The notes: generated by a model not told the origin, from the sequence alone. A stretch of 64,000 nucleotides of DNA from Lepidostoma basale (GCA_022606425.2 JAHDVF020001352.1:186001-250000); one strand, 5' to 3'. Numbered from the stretch's first letter, positions 40,115 through 51,249 are shown. Numbers and translations: made by a program.

Positions 40115-41225
40115 TTTTTACTTAATGTATAAAAACATATATAATGAATTAATACAATTACATTTCGTCTATTACGAGTAATAAAACAATTTTTTTTTCT
40201 TTTAACAAAATATAGCCTTCCTTTTCATACAAATTTTAAAGTTTATACTTATAAAATATTTTATGAAAACACAAAGATTTAAATGTGAATCTACAATGCA
40301 AAGTAAAGGCAAATATAGAAGAAAAAACAATCTAATTGTTTTTATGTGAACAAATTAATCAAAATAAAATTATTATTTTAAATTATGAATACCATTTTTA
40401 AGATATATATTTAAATATTATTTAACAAAAGGTTATAATATTTTATGTAACAAGAAATGTACGTTAATATAACAATAATAATAATAACGTTTTCAAACTA
40501 TTACGCAACGGCCATTTTCAGACTATTTTGGTTGAATTTTAAATTAAATGATAGTCGTGTTTATTAATATTAAAATATTTTTTCAAAATTAATTCAATAT
40601 ATTTGAATCTAAATGAAAACCACAAATGGGCGTTAATGGGTTATAACCGGGCGCCCCTGAGTTCTGTCAGCCTACATCAATCTATCAATTACTGGTAAAC
40701 AAAAAAAACAGCCCATACAGAATGTACGGCGACCAGTGGCGGGTCCAAGAGAAGGCAATTAGAGAGACGCTGCGCTGAATTAATTTGGAGAATCGTAAGA
40801 TTTTATTGTTACGGCCGACACATGATTATCACATCACTAGTCGAGCTTTATGACTACGCCAATTGGTAGTCTGGCGCGATTCGTCTTCGTGTTATTTTTA
40901 GATTTATTGACGAAACGTATGGGATTTTGTTTATTTTCACCGGTAATAGGACAACTTTTTAGGCAGATATTATAAGGCACGTGAAAATTTTAATAATTAA
41001 CGCTTATGATTTCAGGCGTCACGCATTATAAAAACCAACATCGTTTTGGTAAATTAAAATGAAAAGTGAAGAACCTGAATTTGTTTCTGGTTTACGAGTA
41101 TACATTGTTTCAACCATGAATTATAATTTTTAATTATCGACCGGTTCTGAAATTGTTTTACAGATACATATGATAAAGTTGTTTAAAATAAATAAATAGT
41201 TTTGTTTTATAGAATTTGTTTTTTT
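40115..41225. other. A+T-rich DNA with GC-richer stretch at 40620-40900
   Basis: The stretch has TGGGTTATAACCGGGCGCCC, GTACGGCGACCAGTGGCGGG and TACGGCCGACACATGATTAT. It is unrepeated in the window and has no frame. Confidence 0.35.
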
Positions 41226-41473
41226 GTATACAAATACTTGTAGATAAATACTGAATTTTTACCGATTGTGGGTTAATCATTTTTTAAGGATTAATTGTAT
41301 CTCAATAGAGACGAAGATGTAAATTATTTAGAAACAGAATATGACAGTCGAGGCGTTTACAGAACTTATGATCTGTCATTGGTTCGGTTAAGTGATCACT
41401 TTATGTTTAACAACATTCACCATTCCGCCCTTCTTACGACACCACGTCTGACAAATTTTTGGAACTTGTATAC
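41226..41473 (+). repeat. foldback family E copy
   Basis: ATACAAATACTTGTAGATAA, ATTGTATCTCAATAGAGACG, GAGGCGTTTACAGAACTTAT, GTCATTGGTTCGGTTAAG and TCTGACAAATTTTTGGAACT match the copy at 63206 in order. Confidence 0.75.
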
Positions 41474-42707
41474 ATGTTTTGTATTATAAATAAACATGTA
41501 CGAGTATAGTACTAAACATCAATAATTTTACTTAATAATATTGTATGACAACATAAATGAAACTCTTAAAAAAATTATGCAACAAATATAAAACGCGTTG
41601 AAGCGATCATCTTATGATACATAAAGTTAGATTAATTATTTTTGAAATAAATCTATTTAAAGATAATAGCATAATTATTTACTAGGTGGATGAACTACTT
41701 ATTACGCTTAAATTTATTTATATTCAAAATGTTTTCCAAACACAACAGTAATGCCAATTATTATTCTATCCCGTTTTTAGAAAATATAACGTTTCGAGAT
41801 TTTATAAAATAAGAAGTTTATTTAAATAACGTCATCTTGATCATTTCATTTTACACGTGACATAAATACGACATAAAAAAATTATTACCCCACTCAGACT
41901 ATTTACTCGATCGGTCCATAAATATTTTCTAATGATTTACATTAATCGATAATTTATTTATTACGTACGCCAATGCCCAGACTTAGTCATAAAAAATGAA
42001 GGCGTGTTTTAGTTATTACCTTAATAGAAAGGTTTTTTAACGGACGGTCAAGTAAAAAAAAAACAATATAAAAACGGAACGCGCAATTTGTTTTGGAAGG
42101 AAGGCGCTACTCTTTTGTTTAGTGGGTTTTGAATTAGGTATAAAGGGTAACAATTAAGTGACACGTGGGATAAAGGGATATTTTGACTAGCGGCAATATT
42201 TGTTTTATTTGAAAGCATAATATCTTAATATGAGAACATAATTCTCATTTTTTTAAATTATTAGGTTTGTCTGATAAATGATATAAATTAAAAATTCTTA
42301 AACGACAAAATTAGTAAGTTTTCGTCGAACGCCAAATAAAGAAAAACATGTATTATACTATATAATACGAAGGACTCTTACATGTATCTAGAATCAAACC
42401 CAGTTTTTTGTTATAATTTAAATAAATAAACAACACGTAAAAATTGTGCGTAAATGGCATTTATTCCTTTCTGCTTTAGTTAGATTATTTATAACAAAGT
42501 GCAAATAAAAACAAGCAGAATCGTAAATTCGAAATATGTTAAGATAAACTTAATCATAAAAGTATATAAAACAGCGTTTTTAATTTGATTTTATTTTTAA
42601 TTCTGCAGTGTTAATGAGTTCCAATCTGTGTTTTGAAACAGAATTTTTTTATCAATTATAAAAACGACCAGATATGAACGTAAAAAGTCCATTTTGTTTC
42701 TATATTT
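41474..42707. other. A+T-rich DNA, no gene seen
   Basis: No frame or repeat family member was identified. Confidence 0.55.
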
Positions 42708-42780
42708 AATATAAACGAAAACGTAAAATTTCTTGAAGTTTTGTTGTATTATATGGAAATGACATAAAGCCTCACAAAAA
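42708..42780 (+). repeat. foldback family A, left arm
   Basis: ATAAACGAAAACGTAAAATT, then TCTTGAAGTTTTGTTGTATT, ATATGGAAATGACATAAAGC. The GTTTCG core is already lost. Confidence 0.5.
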
Positions 42781-44392
42781 CATAATATTTTTGGTAATGC
42801 TGTCAAATGAGAATCAGATCTTGAAAATGATCCGAGTCTTCGGACCTGGTGTTGCAGCGGGAACTTGGAGGCATGTGAGCAACTAAGAGATCCGTATAAT
42901 GACCCAGCAACCCCTTATAACGAGCAGTGAGGTCGCCTAGATTGGGCACGTATGCTGAGCTTGAGAGAAATGCGATAAAATGTTTTCCCTTAAATTACTT
43001 GTATGAATATAAAGTTCAAATCTATTCCACGAAAAGGGTATTTTTGCCTTTCTTATTGGTCACTTTCAGTCCTGTAAACGAGTTATTATACCCTCCCAGT
43101 AGACAATGGGTTAATATCATTCTAAAATTTCCGCGGTTTAATATAATACTTTCGTTTTTATGTGTACTACAAAATGTAAAACAAGCCATTTGATTATAAG
43201 TAATGTAAGAACATTGTATACACAACTGATAAAAATGACAAGAAAATTGATGGAGGTCGATAATGACGTCCTAGCGTAGCTCCGTAGTTGTTGGGCTCTT
43301 GTGGGCACGCATTACCCATCGGGAACCTTCGTTCTCGGACTGATAAAATCGTTCCGGATACTTTTAATTTTAAAATGAGGCGGACCTCTACCTGGATTAT
43401 TTAATAGAGGTATTATAATAATCATCTCTGACGAGGGGGAATGACCTGGAGAGCCCAAGGAACAAGCCGCCCGCCACCGCCACCGCCGCTCGAGCTTTTG
43501 GGATAATCTGTTATGGGATTAATTACACACTTCGTATTCGTTTCGAAGTTTACTCTAAACTCAGCCTACTTCATTTATTAAATGATTTTATATTTACATT
43601 TTTTTATTATCTTTTGATAAACTTAAAGCAAAAATTTAATAATATTACGGAATTTCATGATGTTAGTACCTTTAATCTATTTTATTTTCTTCTCGTTTAT
43701 TTCATATCAGAGATTGGACAAACAATACGAGTATCACTTTTTAATTAATGATAAAATTTCTGCTTTATTTTTACTTAAGAAATGTTACAACATTTTCTAA
43801 TGGTTTTGTTTCACAGAAAGCTTTCTAAATCCTTTATGGTAAAACTAGGCATGGATTCATGTAAAATGTATGGTGAGATTGTTACAGTTAATACATTAAG
43901 GAGGAATTCCGCGGGAATGGAGAGTCTTGTCTTATAGAATGCACCCATTTTCATCGGATGCGAAATGTTTAACCAAATTAAATGAATCGGCCGATACGTT
44001 TCTCGTGTTTTATTCAAACTGCATCTAACACGCTGCATTCGTTAATGCGTGACTCGAATGTATTAAATTATGAAAAGCTGTTTTTGGAAAGTCACTTGGA
44101 ATACGAGTCACATTCTGCCGACGATCAGGGAAAATGAAATAATGGGAAACGGAATAACTTTCTAGGGGACCGACGAACGCGAAGCTAGTAAGCTGCCCAT
44201 ACGCTTTCACGTGTAATGAAAGATATGTTAATTTGGTGTGAACTCTTTGAAATCACAAGTGTTTGTAAAGATTCAATTTCTTCACTCTGATTGAATAAAG
44301 AAATTTTGAGTCGCAATTGCGCATATGAATGAGGTTTTGTTTCGCATAACAAAGACAAGATGAAAAACTGAGAACATTTTTGGTTTGTAACC
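42781..44392. other. mostly single-copy DNA with several GC-richer stretches
   Basis: Stretches at 42830-42960, 43240-43500 (ending in GCCCGCCACCGCCACCGCCG) and 43800-44200 differ in composition from their surroundings. None matches a repeat family here. Open frames at 42927-43193 (plus) and 43811-44210 (minus) have no recognisable domain. This is the least transposon-loaded part of the window. Confidence 0.4.
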
Positions 44393-44424
44393 CAGACGAT
44401 CCTCCGGTGGGAGCGAAACCGGTA
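44393..44424 (+). ncRNA. isolated hammerhead-like core, decayed
   Basis: CAGACGA (44393-44399; consensus CTGANGA with the second base changed), then a CTCC/GGAG hairpin with loop GGTG. GAAAC (44415-44419), CG and GTA (44422-44424) follow. The order and spacing fit the cores of families B-F. The arms around it do not match those families. The U4 change would be expected to kill catalysis. Confidence 0.35.
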
Positions 44425-46049
44425 GTTTCTTAAAAATAATATAAAGAAGTGTTAAAACAAATTACAAAAATATATAATTGTTTTTAATTATTTGTTAGAA
44501 ATTTGTGGGATTTTCGCAATATTAGAGTGTTTTACTTTATTTTATAATTGATTTAAGTGACGTTTTTGAACAAATAAGAAATTTCTTACGAAATTCGGAT
44601 TTATCCCCTTGTCACTTTAATAACGGGATATAAGCTTTTGCTACTTTAATATCGAGTGCGACTCGACAAAGTACATCTTACAACGACATTTATATCGAGC
44701 TAGACTCGATATTATAAAAAGCATTGGGGGCAAAGAAGGTGTCTCTACGTACAGTGTTACTACACTATAACACCCGAAGCTCGTGGAAACGACACGAAGT
44801 CGGCCAAACCTTCCACCACAGTGGCAAGGGAAAGAGTAGAGAGGCCTTGCAATTGATACAAAGAAGAAAAGAAAAAGGATTTATAAGAAATACGCTTTCT
44901 AATCTATCCCAATATGATTGTTTACGCATTTTACGTTATATAAATAGGCGAAAATCCGGACGTCTTCAAAGAAACAGAACAAAAATATTTTGAATACAAG
45001 AGAGCGAAATAGGAATACTTTTAGTATCTCAGAAAGTAAGTCGAAGTGCACACAATGCGCATGCTCGAGAACGTTTCTGAGTTATTTTGAATTGTGTTCT
45101 TATTACAGTTGTATGACATTTAACAAAAAAATAAACCATGAAATTTAAGGATTTGGTTTATTTCCGAGAATATTTCATTAATTGTAAAATTTTTGAAGCG
45201 ATTTGTGGTACGTAAAAAATAACAATAAACGATTGCTAAGGGTTAAACAAGCTTAATAAATAGTTTTAGAACTTTGCTCTAGTTTTAACTGATAAGTATG
45301 GAAATTAAAAAAATGGCCAGGCTGCGCTGGCAAATGTAGGTAAGCGGCTCCACAGAAAATAGAGCAGTAGTGAAACACGAATTCTTATTCCCATTCTCAG
45401 ACTAGTTGTAAAATAAAGTCATTAGATAAATCTGAATCGAAAACAAACGCGATAAATTAAAACTAGCGTTATTCTCCACAAGATTGGCTCATGCGAGACA
45501 CCATTATAAATAAGCTAAATAGAGTATTAACATAAATTATGTCGTGTTTAAGTGTCTCCATAAAACCACGGTTTAAGCCAACAAGTGATCTCCGAGCGGT
45601 TCGGCTCTGCCCCGGTCTCTGACGGTAGAAGAAAAAAATGGATTGCTACATTTTTATAGGCGGAAGATTTATAGAACACGTCTGGTGAGTAAGAAAATAT
45701 AATTTCGCTCTGATTTGAAATACGGCACGATCTCGGAGAACGGATGCCGGTTGCGAGGGGTCCTTGAGTTGGGCAAGCGGCTAATTCGTTGTAGTCTAAG
45801 AAGTACTTATTTCACATTATTAAAAAACGCATGATCTTTCATTGCGAAACAAAATAATTGAACAAAATAAAATAAGCGTACATTATTATACATACACCTA
45901 CTATTAATCAAAAAAGATAATGAATTAGTTAGAACAACATAATAGTTTATCGTGAGAAATGATTTTAAAAAAATATATTTTTTTGATTAAATAAAAACAA
46001 CTATGTTTTGTTTCTTAAACAATTAAGTAAAGCTTCATATAATTTATTT
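44425..46049. other. mixed single-copy DNA
   Basis: A twice-repeated ATCGAG(T/C)..GACTCGA pair at 44652-44710 forms small inverted words. GC-richer stretches occur at 44710-44840 and 45540-45790. The candidate frame at 44724-44993 is listed separately. No transposon end was identified. Confidence 0.35.
44724..44993 (+). CDS. unidentified 89-codon open frame
   Basis: The frame is basic (many K and R), with strings such as SSWKRHEVGQTFHHSGKGKS and SNLSQYDCLRILRYINRRKS. I do not recognise a family. It has no signal peptide or membrane segment. It lies in DNA without known repeats, which makes it slightly more interesting than other chance frames. It could be a decayed exon or transposon piece. 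Confidence 0.2.
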   Translation: MGAKKVSLRTVLLHYNTRSSWKRHEVGQTFHHSGKGKSREALQLIQRRKEKGFIRNTLSNLSQYDCLRILRYINRRKSGRLQRNRTKIF

Positions 46050-46176
46050 GAAAGTTTCTAATGGGAGTAACACATATCGCCTTAATTGGGCATTATCAAA
46101 TTTTCTATAAGATGCTGTAATGCCCTACCAAGTAAAAACCAAGCAAAAACTTCTAGTAAAGTAACTTTCTCATTAA
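46050..46176. repeat. foldback family A, diverged copy
   Basis: AAAGTTTCTAATGGGAGTAA, then CACATATCGCC and TGGGCATTATCAAAT. The right arm has TGTAATGCCCTACCAAGTAA and AAAACTTCTAGTAAAG. Confidence 0.6.
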
Positions 46177-46293
46177 TATTATATAAAAAATATATCTCAT
46201 CAATATTATTATAGTTACAATGAAATTAATTTTGTTTTGGCCAAAATAATGGATCAACAATAAAATTGTTACTTACTGCATTAATAATTATTT

Positions 46294-46449
46294 AATTAAT
46301 ACGAATACAAACGCTGTTTTCTAGAAGATTTATCATAATTTATGGGAATGACTATGTCGTTATAATGGAATGACATGAAAGGCGAAACATGTTATTCCAT
46401 TATAATATAATAAAACTTCTAGAAAACGGCTGTTTTCATTCGAATTGAT
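46294..46449. repeat. foldback family A copy
   Basis: ATTAATACGAATACAAACGC, then TGTTTTCTAGAAGATTTATC. The right arm is GGCGAAACATGTTATTCCAT, AATAAAACTTCTAGAAAACG and TTTTCATTCGAATTGAT. GTC has become GTT. The centre of the element is shortened. Confidence 0.8.
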
Positions 46450-46493
46450 AAAAATATTAGTGGCGTGTTTTCTTTAAAGTATATATTTTAAGT

Positions 46494-46768
46494 ATGAATG
46501 CAGAAGACAGACCTAGGTGGAGAATAACAGTGCATAAAGGCACGCAAGACTTTGAAGCACAGCGCAGATACGACGTCGCAGAGAGGAGGAGGAAGAGAAA
46601 AAATAAACCCCTGAAAGACGGCGACGGCTCCATTACAAGGGCCTTCTCCTGCCCCAGGTGCCCCAGAATATGTGGGTCCAGGATCATGTTCTTCGGCCAC
46701 AAGCGGACCCACATCCGTGAAGGATAGTCTTCCTCGGACACGAGGGACAGCCGATGATGATGATGATT
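46494..46768 (+). pseudogene. LINE-I C-terminus with a C2H2 zinc finger
   Basis: The 77-codon frame reads MNAEDRPRWRITVHKGTQDF, then RRRKRKNKPLKDGDGS and SCPRCPRICGSRIMFFGHKR, TH. The C-x2-C-x12-H-x3-H spacing is a C2H2 finger. Such fingers close the polyproteins of some animal non-LTR elements (a ..RS.W...V..G...FE string before, C..CGR.C.SRIGL..H.R at the end). The element ends in a GATGATGATGAT run. It is 5'-truncated, and the initial ATG is probably an internal methionine. Confidence 0.65.
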
Positions 46769-47084
46769 TTAAGTATCTGTATGTAAGCCTGAGGTATGAA
46801 CTAATAAACAAGTACATTTTACTTGGTTAAAATGGAGAGAATTATGTATTTCATAGTACGTATGTACGTTATATGCGGTAGGTACTCACTTATCACGATC
46901 AGAGCCCTTCTTGGTATATCGTGTAGCCTGACTGAGCTGAGAGATCGGTAAGAAATGTTTTTATTAGAACCATCACTAATGGAATGGTAGATTATGTTTG
47001 CACAGGTGGCTTTCACATATTTAAAAATAAAATGAAAACAGATTTTACATAGGTACTAATGAAAAAATATATTGTTTCAATAAG
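46769..47084. other. A+T-rich DNA, no gene seen
   Basis: No frame or repeat was identified. Confidence 0.5.
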
Positions 47085-47310
47085 AAATAAATGGGTGAAT
47101 GGAGAGAGATATTGAAAGAAGAGTTAAGGCAAGTAACAAAGTCGATACTACACTCAAAGTTTTCGTTACAAACAAAATCTTTTCCAAAAAATCTAAAATG
47201 GTAGTGCATTGAAGTGTTCTAGTACCGAACTTTTTGTATGGAAGTGAAGCATGGATCTGGCAAAAGAAGAATGAATGTTTATACAATAAATGGAGTAGAA
47301 ATAATGTATT
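47085..47310 (+). pseudogene. LINE-A internal fragment
   Basis: It carries decayed codons of DIERRVKASNKVDTTLKVF, then PNFLYGSEAWIWQKKNE. This aligns with the SDVERRVGAGNKVNGALKIV and LYGSEAWNWQKKDE part of the copy at 58645-59402. Frameshifts are present. It ends before SLRRMC. Confidence 0.65.
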
Positions 47311-47433
47311 TAAGGATATGGACTAAATAAAAATTCGATAACAATTTGAAGTACTTGCTAGAATTGAATTGTTTTAAGTGCCTTATTACAGTTGTTTAAA
47401 AGTACAGTGGATACGTGTAATATAAATTAAATA

Positions 47434-47750
47434 AACACAAAAGTCCGGATCGTCCAGCTGACATGTGCACCATCTAAACGAACATAATGTGTTATATAAT
47501 TTTTATAATGTTATATAATTTTATATCATTGTATTTTATATTATTTGTTTTAGAATTATTTTGTACACGTTGGATGATCGAAGTGTGCGCGGGAGATGCC
47601 TATTGGTGGCGATGAGGTTCGCAAACCATCACACCGTGTCTCCCGCGGGGGCGAAAAGAGAAGATTGGAGTGCCGCATCAATTAAAGTGTGGCAGTCCAT
47701 TCTTTCTGCCTACCCCTTCGGGGAGACGACGTGATGGTAAGTAAGTAAGA
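47434..47750 (+). mobile_element. SINE-A, long copy
   Basis: ACACAAAAGTCCGGATCGTC, GATCGAAGTGTGCGCGGGAG, GCGATGAGGTTCGCAAACCA and CGGGGAGACGACGTGATGGT. The tail is AAGTAAGTAAG rather than GTTA repeats. Confidence 0.75.
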
Positions 47751-48137
47751 CTAAAGTAAAAAATAGTATTCCTAAGTAATGAAAATTACAAATTGTTATT
47801 ATAAATATATTTTATCATATTATAATTAAAAGGTCCATTTAGAATATTTAGCGTTCGGCATTTGAAATTAAAACACCGGAAGGTCTAATTTTGTACATAA
47901 TTTTTTTTGTTGATAAATCTATACAAAAAGTTAAATAAACGGTTCATTTCATCCAGCTGAGTTGCAGGTGAACGTTTACTAATTTAAATGTTTACTATTA
48001 AGAAGGTAAGAACACCTGAGCTATTGAAAATGTGTTCCAAAACTCGTTAATGAGATAACCGACCTAGGTGTTTCGCAGTTTCTAATAATATGTAATTATA
48101 ATTGTATTGCAAGTAGTTAAATAAAATGCATTATATC
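47751..48137. other. A+T-rich DNA, no gene seen
   Basis: No frame or repeat was identified. Confidence 0.5.
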
Positions 48138-48334
48138 AATTCATATGAATGAAAACGTCTGTCTTCTAGGAGTTTTATTATATTTAAGATGGAATAAAAA
48201 GGTTTCACCCTTCTAAGACATTATCAAACGTCCATCAAATTACATTTAATAATGCCTTAGAAGGGCAAAATATGTCATTCCATCTCAAATATAATAAAAC
48301 TCATAAGAGACAGACGCTTTAATTCATATTAATT
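48138..48334. repeat. foldback family A, near-complete copy
   Basis: ATTCATATGAATGAAAACGT, then CTGTCTTCTAGGAGTTTTAT and ATTTAAGATGGAATAAAAAG. The right arm ATGTCATTCCATCTCAAATA, ATAATAAAACTCATAAGAGA and CAGACGCTTTAATTCATATT is its inverse. The outer TTATTTAATATGGAGTTGTA also follows. The centre has TTTAATAATGCCTTAGAAGG. Confidence 0.85.
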
Positions 48335-48412
48335 ATTTAATATGGAGTTGTACAAGACATAATAAATAAAGTGTATTGTATTATTATAAAAAGTAATATA
48401 TAAAATATATCC

Positions 48413-48542
48413 CATCACACCGCGTCTCTCGCGATGGCGAAAAGAGAAGGATGGAGTGCCGCATCGATTAAAGTGTGGCAGTCCATTCTTTCTGCCTACC
48501 CTTTCGGGGAGACGGCGTGATGGTTAGTTAGTTAGTTAGTTA
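48413..48542 (+). mobile_element. SINE-A copy, 5'-truncated
   Basis: CCATCACACCGCGTCTCTCG, GGATGGAGTGCCGCATCGAT, TCCATTCTTTCTGCCTACCC, GGCGTGATGG and GTTAGTTAGTTAGTTA. Confidence 0.8.
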
Positions 48543-48689
48543 TATTTTCAAAATTGTCACATGTCATTTGTATTCAAATGTCAGACACCGATATAAAAAG
48601 AACGCATGACGTATGAGAGCATTATTTACAAAATCATTTATATATTAGGAGTAGATCACATTGAAATAATTCCTGAAAAAATATTTTTT

Positions 48690-48925
48690 CAGAAAGAGTG
48701 TATGTTAACAATGTGAACCGAACACAAAGTACACAATTAGAAGTTTAAAAACGTTGCACTATAACAGTTTTCAAGTCAACCTTGTAAGAAATAGAAAAAT
48801 CGACATGTTAGAACGACAAGTTGTATGGATGTAAAGGATGCTTGAGAAGAAAATTGTGATAGAGGAGTGTGGTGGTTAGTTGTATCTGCATACACCTTCG
48901 CTGTAACTATGTTATGGTTTTTCAG
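48690..48925 (+). pseudogene. LINE-A, heavily decayed
   Basis: ERVYVNNVNRTQ-like codons, then LVRNRKIDM, MDVKDA and a CDRGVWWLVVSAYTF-like end can be traced with many frameshifts. It ends ACTATGTTATGGTTTTTCAG. A LINE-A copy in the opposite direction begins 12 bases on. Confidence 0.5.
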
Positions 48926-48936
48926 TTATAGGGAAT

Positions 48937-49370
48937 ACTAACTAACTATCACGCCGTTCTTCTGGAAGGGTAGACAGAAAGGATGGGCCGAGACGTTATT
49001 ATATCCTGACAGCTCTCGAGACTCTTCTACTTTCGTACACCATAATACGCTCGTCCACTTTTTCCGACTTTGAGCTTGGTCGCCTTTAGTAATTGATTAA
49101 TTTGACTATGCCATTTTTTTACTGTCATCAAATTATTTTTCCATTTAAAATACTTCTATATATCTTTTTAACTATTGTCCCCTCATCCATTCGTTCCATA
49201 TGTCGAAACCATCTATGTGATTCTTAATTAATTTTATTTAAGACGCATTCATCTTTACCACATTCTTATATTAATTCATGGTTTGATATTTTGTCATGTA
49301 TTGTTTTTCGCACTTTCTTCTAATCGATTTAATTTTAACAGTATTAATCCTACTTCCATCATTTTTCTGG
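48937..49370 (-). pseudogene. LINE-A, decayed copy beside the minisatellite
   Basis: ACTAACTAACTATCACGCCG opens the tail. Reverse codons for RWFRHMERMDEGT and the RRINTVKI-like segment are traceable up to about 49365. The 25-bp minisatellite starts exactly where the copy stops. Confidence 0.65.
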
Positions 49371-49690
49371 GGAATACAAGGGAATCCATTTCAAATAAAT
49401 ACAAGGGAATCCATTACAAAGAAATACCAGGGAATCCATTACAAATCAATACAAGGGAATCCATTACAAAGCAATACAAGGGAATCCATTACTAAGAAAT
49501 ACAAAAGAATCCATTATAAAGTAATACAAGGGAATCCATTACAAAGAAATACAAGGGAATCCATAACAAAGAAAAACACGAGAATCCATTACAAAGAAAT
49601 ACAAGGGAATCCATTACAAAGAAAAACACGAGAATCCATTACAAAGAAATACAAGGGAATCCATTACAAAGACATGCGAAGGTATCCAGG
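49371..49690. repeat. 25-bp minisatellite, about 13 units
   Basis: The unit contains AATACAAGGGAATCCATTAC plus AAAGA. The GGAATCC word (AGAATCC in three units) recurs at exact 25-base steps from 49381 to 49656, with a decayed last unit at 49681. Units at 49581 and 49631 share the variant AAAAACACGAGAATCC and alternate with standard units, so the last part grew as 50-bp dimers. Because 25 is not a multiple of three and no unit has a stop, two long frames run through it. I regard these as artefacts. Confidence 0.95.
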
Positions 49691-50340
49691 AAATACGATT
49701 TGCGTAATTTAGAATTTTGTAGAACTTCTAAAATGAAGTGTTATTAGTATTACAATCATCCTAATATACACATTCCCATAGTACAAAAATGATTGTAAGA
49801 TTCTCATCAGAAGCGCGACGAGTATTTATTCTATAATAATAGTATTCAAGTTATGCTTTTTAAAACGCGTGTACCTTGAAGAATGTTTAATACTTAAAAT
49901 GACACATTTACAATAATTTTATAGCCATAATATACAACGGTCATAACTCTAAAGGGACACTGATAGTGCAATAGTAATGAATGCAGTTATTTTTCATCTT
50001 TACAATCCGACTTCTGGTTGCCTTACCATAAAACGGAGTTATTTTTCTAAATGGAAAATTGCTGTTCGTCTGATAAATTATACCTTCGTAATTTACAATA
50101 GTCTTTCACTATTTTGCCATCATCATTATAATTTTTACACAAAACTGGTTGACCGATGTTACAATAGCTTGAACAAAAATGTTTCTTGCGAGAGTTATTT
50201 ATGTTACAGTTTTATAATTTTATAAGTACAGATATTTTCCATCTTAATCCATACCCGATGTTTATAACTGTTAAATAATGTATCTAATATTGTAGCACTG
50301 TTTTATATACAATATAAATCATTATTTAGGAAACAAAAAA
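49691..50340. other. A+T-rich DNA, no gene seen
   Basis: An 82-codon frame at 49977-50225 has no motif. No repeat was identified. Confidence 0.5.
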
Positions 50341-50575
50341 ATTAACGATCACCATGGCAGAGCAGCAAGAGCTCTGACTGCCATACCGAAGTTCTAGGGA
50401 TTAATTTCCGGCAACGGCAAAGTGATTTCCGGCAACGGCAAAATCAATACAAAATCATTGGAAATCGAATGGAATTAAACTGCTTATTTCGGTGCCGTGT
50501 AAGGTCCCCCCAACGTTGACAATCACTGCAGCGAAGTCATTTTTGTCCTGCGCTACTTGGAACTTTGGATTTAAA
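50341..50575 (+). repeat. SINE-T, diverged copy
   Basis: ATGGCAGAGCAGCAAGAGCT, then CTGACTGCCATACCGAAGTT, aligns with 35989-36030. The B box has decayed to AGGGATTAATTTCC. The rest includes AAGGTCCCCCCAACGTTGAC and AATCACTGCAGCGAAGTC. Confidence 0.5.
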
Positions 50576-50869
50576 CTAAATATACATAATACAGGAATTT
50601 TTATGAAAGATGCTACGAAAATAAATAATTAAATGTTATGAAAATGGATTCTTTATAGAAATATAAAATATAAACAGAACATATCAATATTTTCTACTAA
50701 TAGTGATAAATTCAAAGTCACATAAACCAATCGAAAATTTTCCTAATAGTTTAAAATGATGATTTACAAACTTCAGTTGGACATTAATAACTCAAATTTT
50801 CAATTAAATAGGGAAACCTCGTCTAATACTCTGGTTATTTATTATAATAATTGATTGCGCTGCAAAACA

Positions 50870-51066
50870 CCATCACCGTGAACGTAGGAACAAGTCATGA
50901 ACTGGATTTCGTGGGTCGGGGGTCAAGTGTTGGTTGGGAAACAGTAAACGTCAGTCGGATGCCGGGTTCGAATCTCGCTCGTGACCGGCCCACCGAACTG
51001 GAGTGGAAATATTAAACGCCTGTTGCGCAAGACGGGCGCCAGGACCGGCTTCAGGGATTATCCTTC
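50870..51066 (+). repeat. tRNA-like SINE (SINE-U)
   Basis: GGGTCGGGGGTCAAGTGTTG, then GATGCCGGGTTCGAATCTCG, contains a good B box (GGTTCGAATC). It is followed by a GC-rich body (GCGCAAGACGGGCGCCAGGA). No cloverleaf was found, and it has no second copy in the window. Confidence 0.45.
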
Positions 51067-51185
51067 TCTTTTAATTATATTTTTAGTTTATTAAAATGGG
51101 TATTATATCATACAGTTTTATAAAATGTTTAAATCTGAAACACTGTTATTATACATATCACAATTTATTTTTAAGATATTTTCGC

Positions 51186-51221
51186 GACAGCTGTTTCGCT
51201 AACCTATGTTGGCATCTTCAG
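51186..51221 (-). ncRNA. hammerhead-ribozyme-like core (family C)
   Basis: On the minus strand CTGAAGA (51215-51221) fits CTGANGA. A stem GCCAAC/GUUAGC with one mismatch and an AUAG loop follows. Then come GAAAC (51193-51197), AGCU and GUC (51186-51188). The core words are intact. Confidence 0.55.
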
Positions 51222-51249
51222 GTGTAACAAGTTGTTTGTTATTGTAAAT

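Noticed and set aside
46457..46817. Two minus-strand frames of about 100 codons
   Set aside because: They are antisense to the LINE-I C-terminus, whose zinc finger explains the coding-like composition.
49371..49690. Regular repeat array that could suggest a CRISPR
   Set aside because: Units are directly abutting with no unique spacers, and the sequence is animal in character.
49296..49712. Long open frame of 138 codons with a repeating peptide
   Set aside because: It is produced by a stop-free 25-bp minisatellite read through all three frames; composition and context are non-coding.
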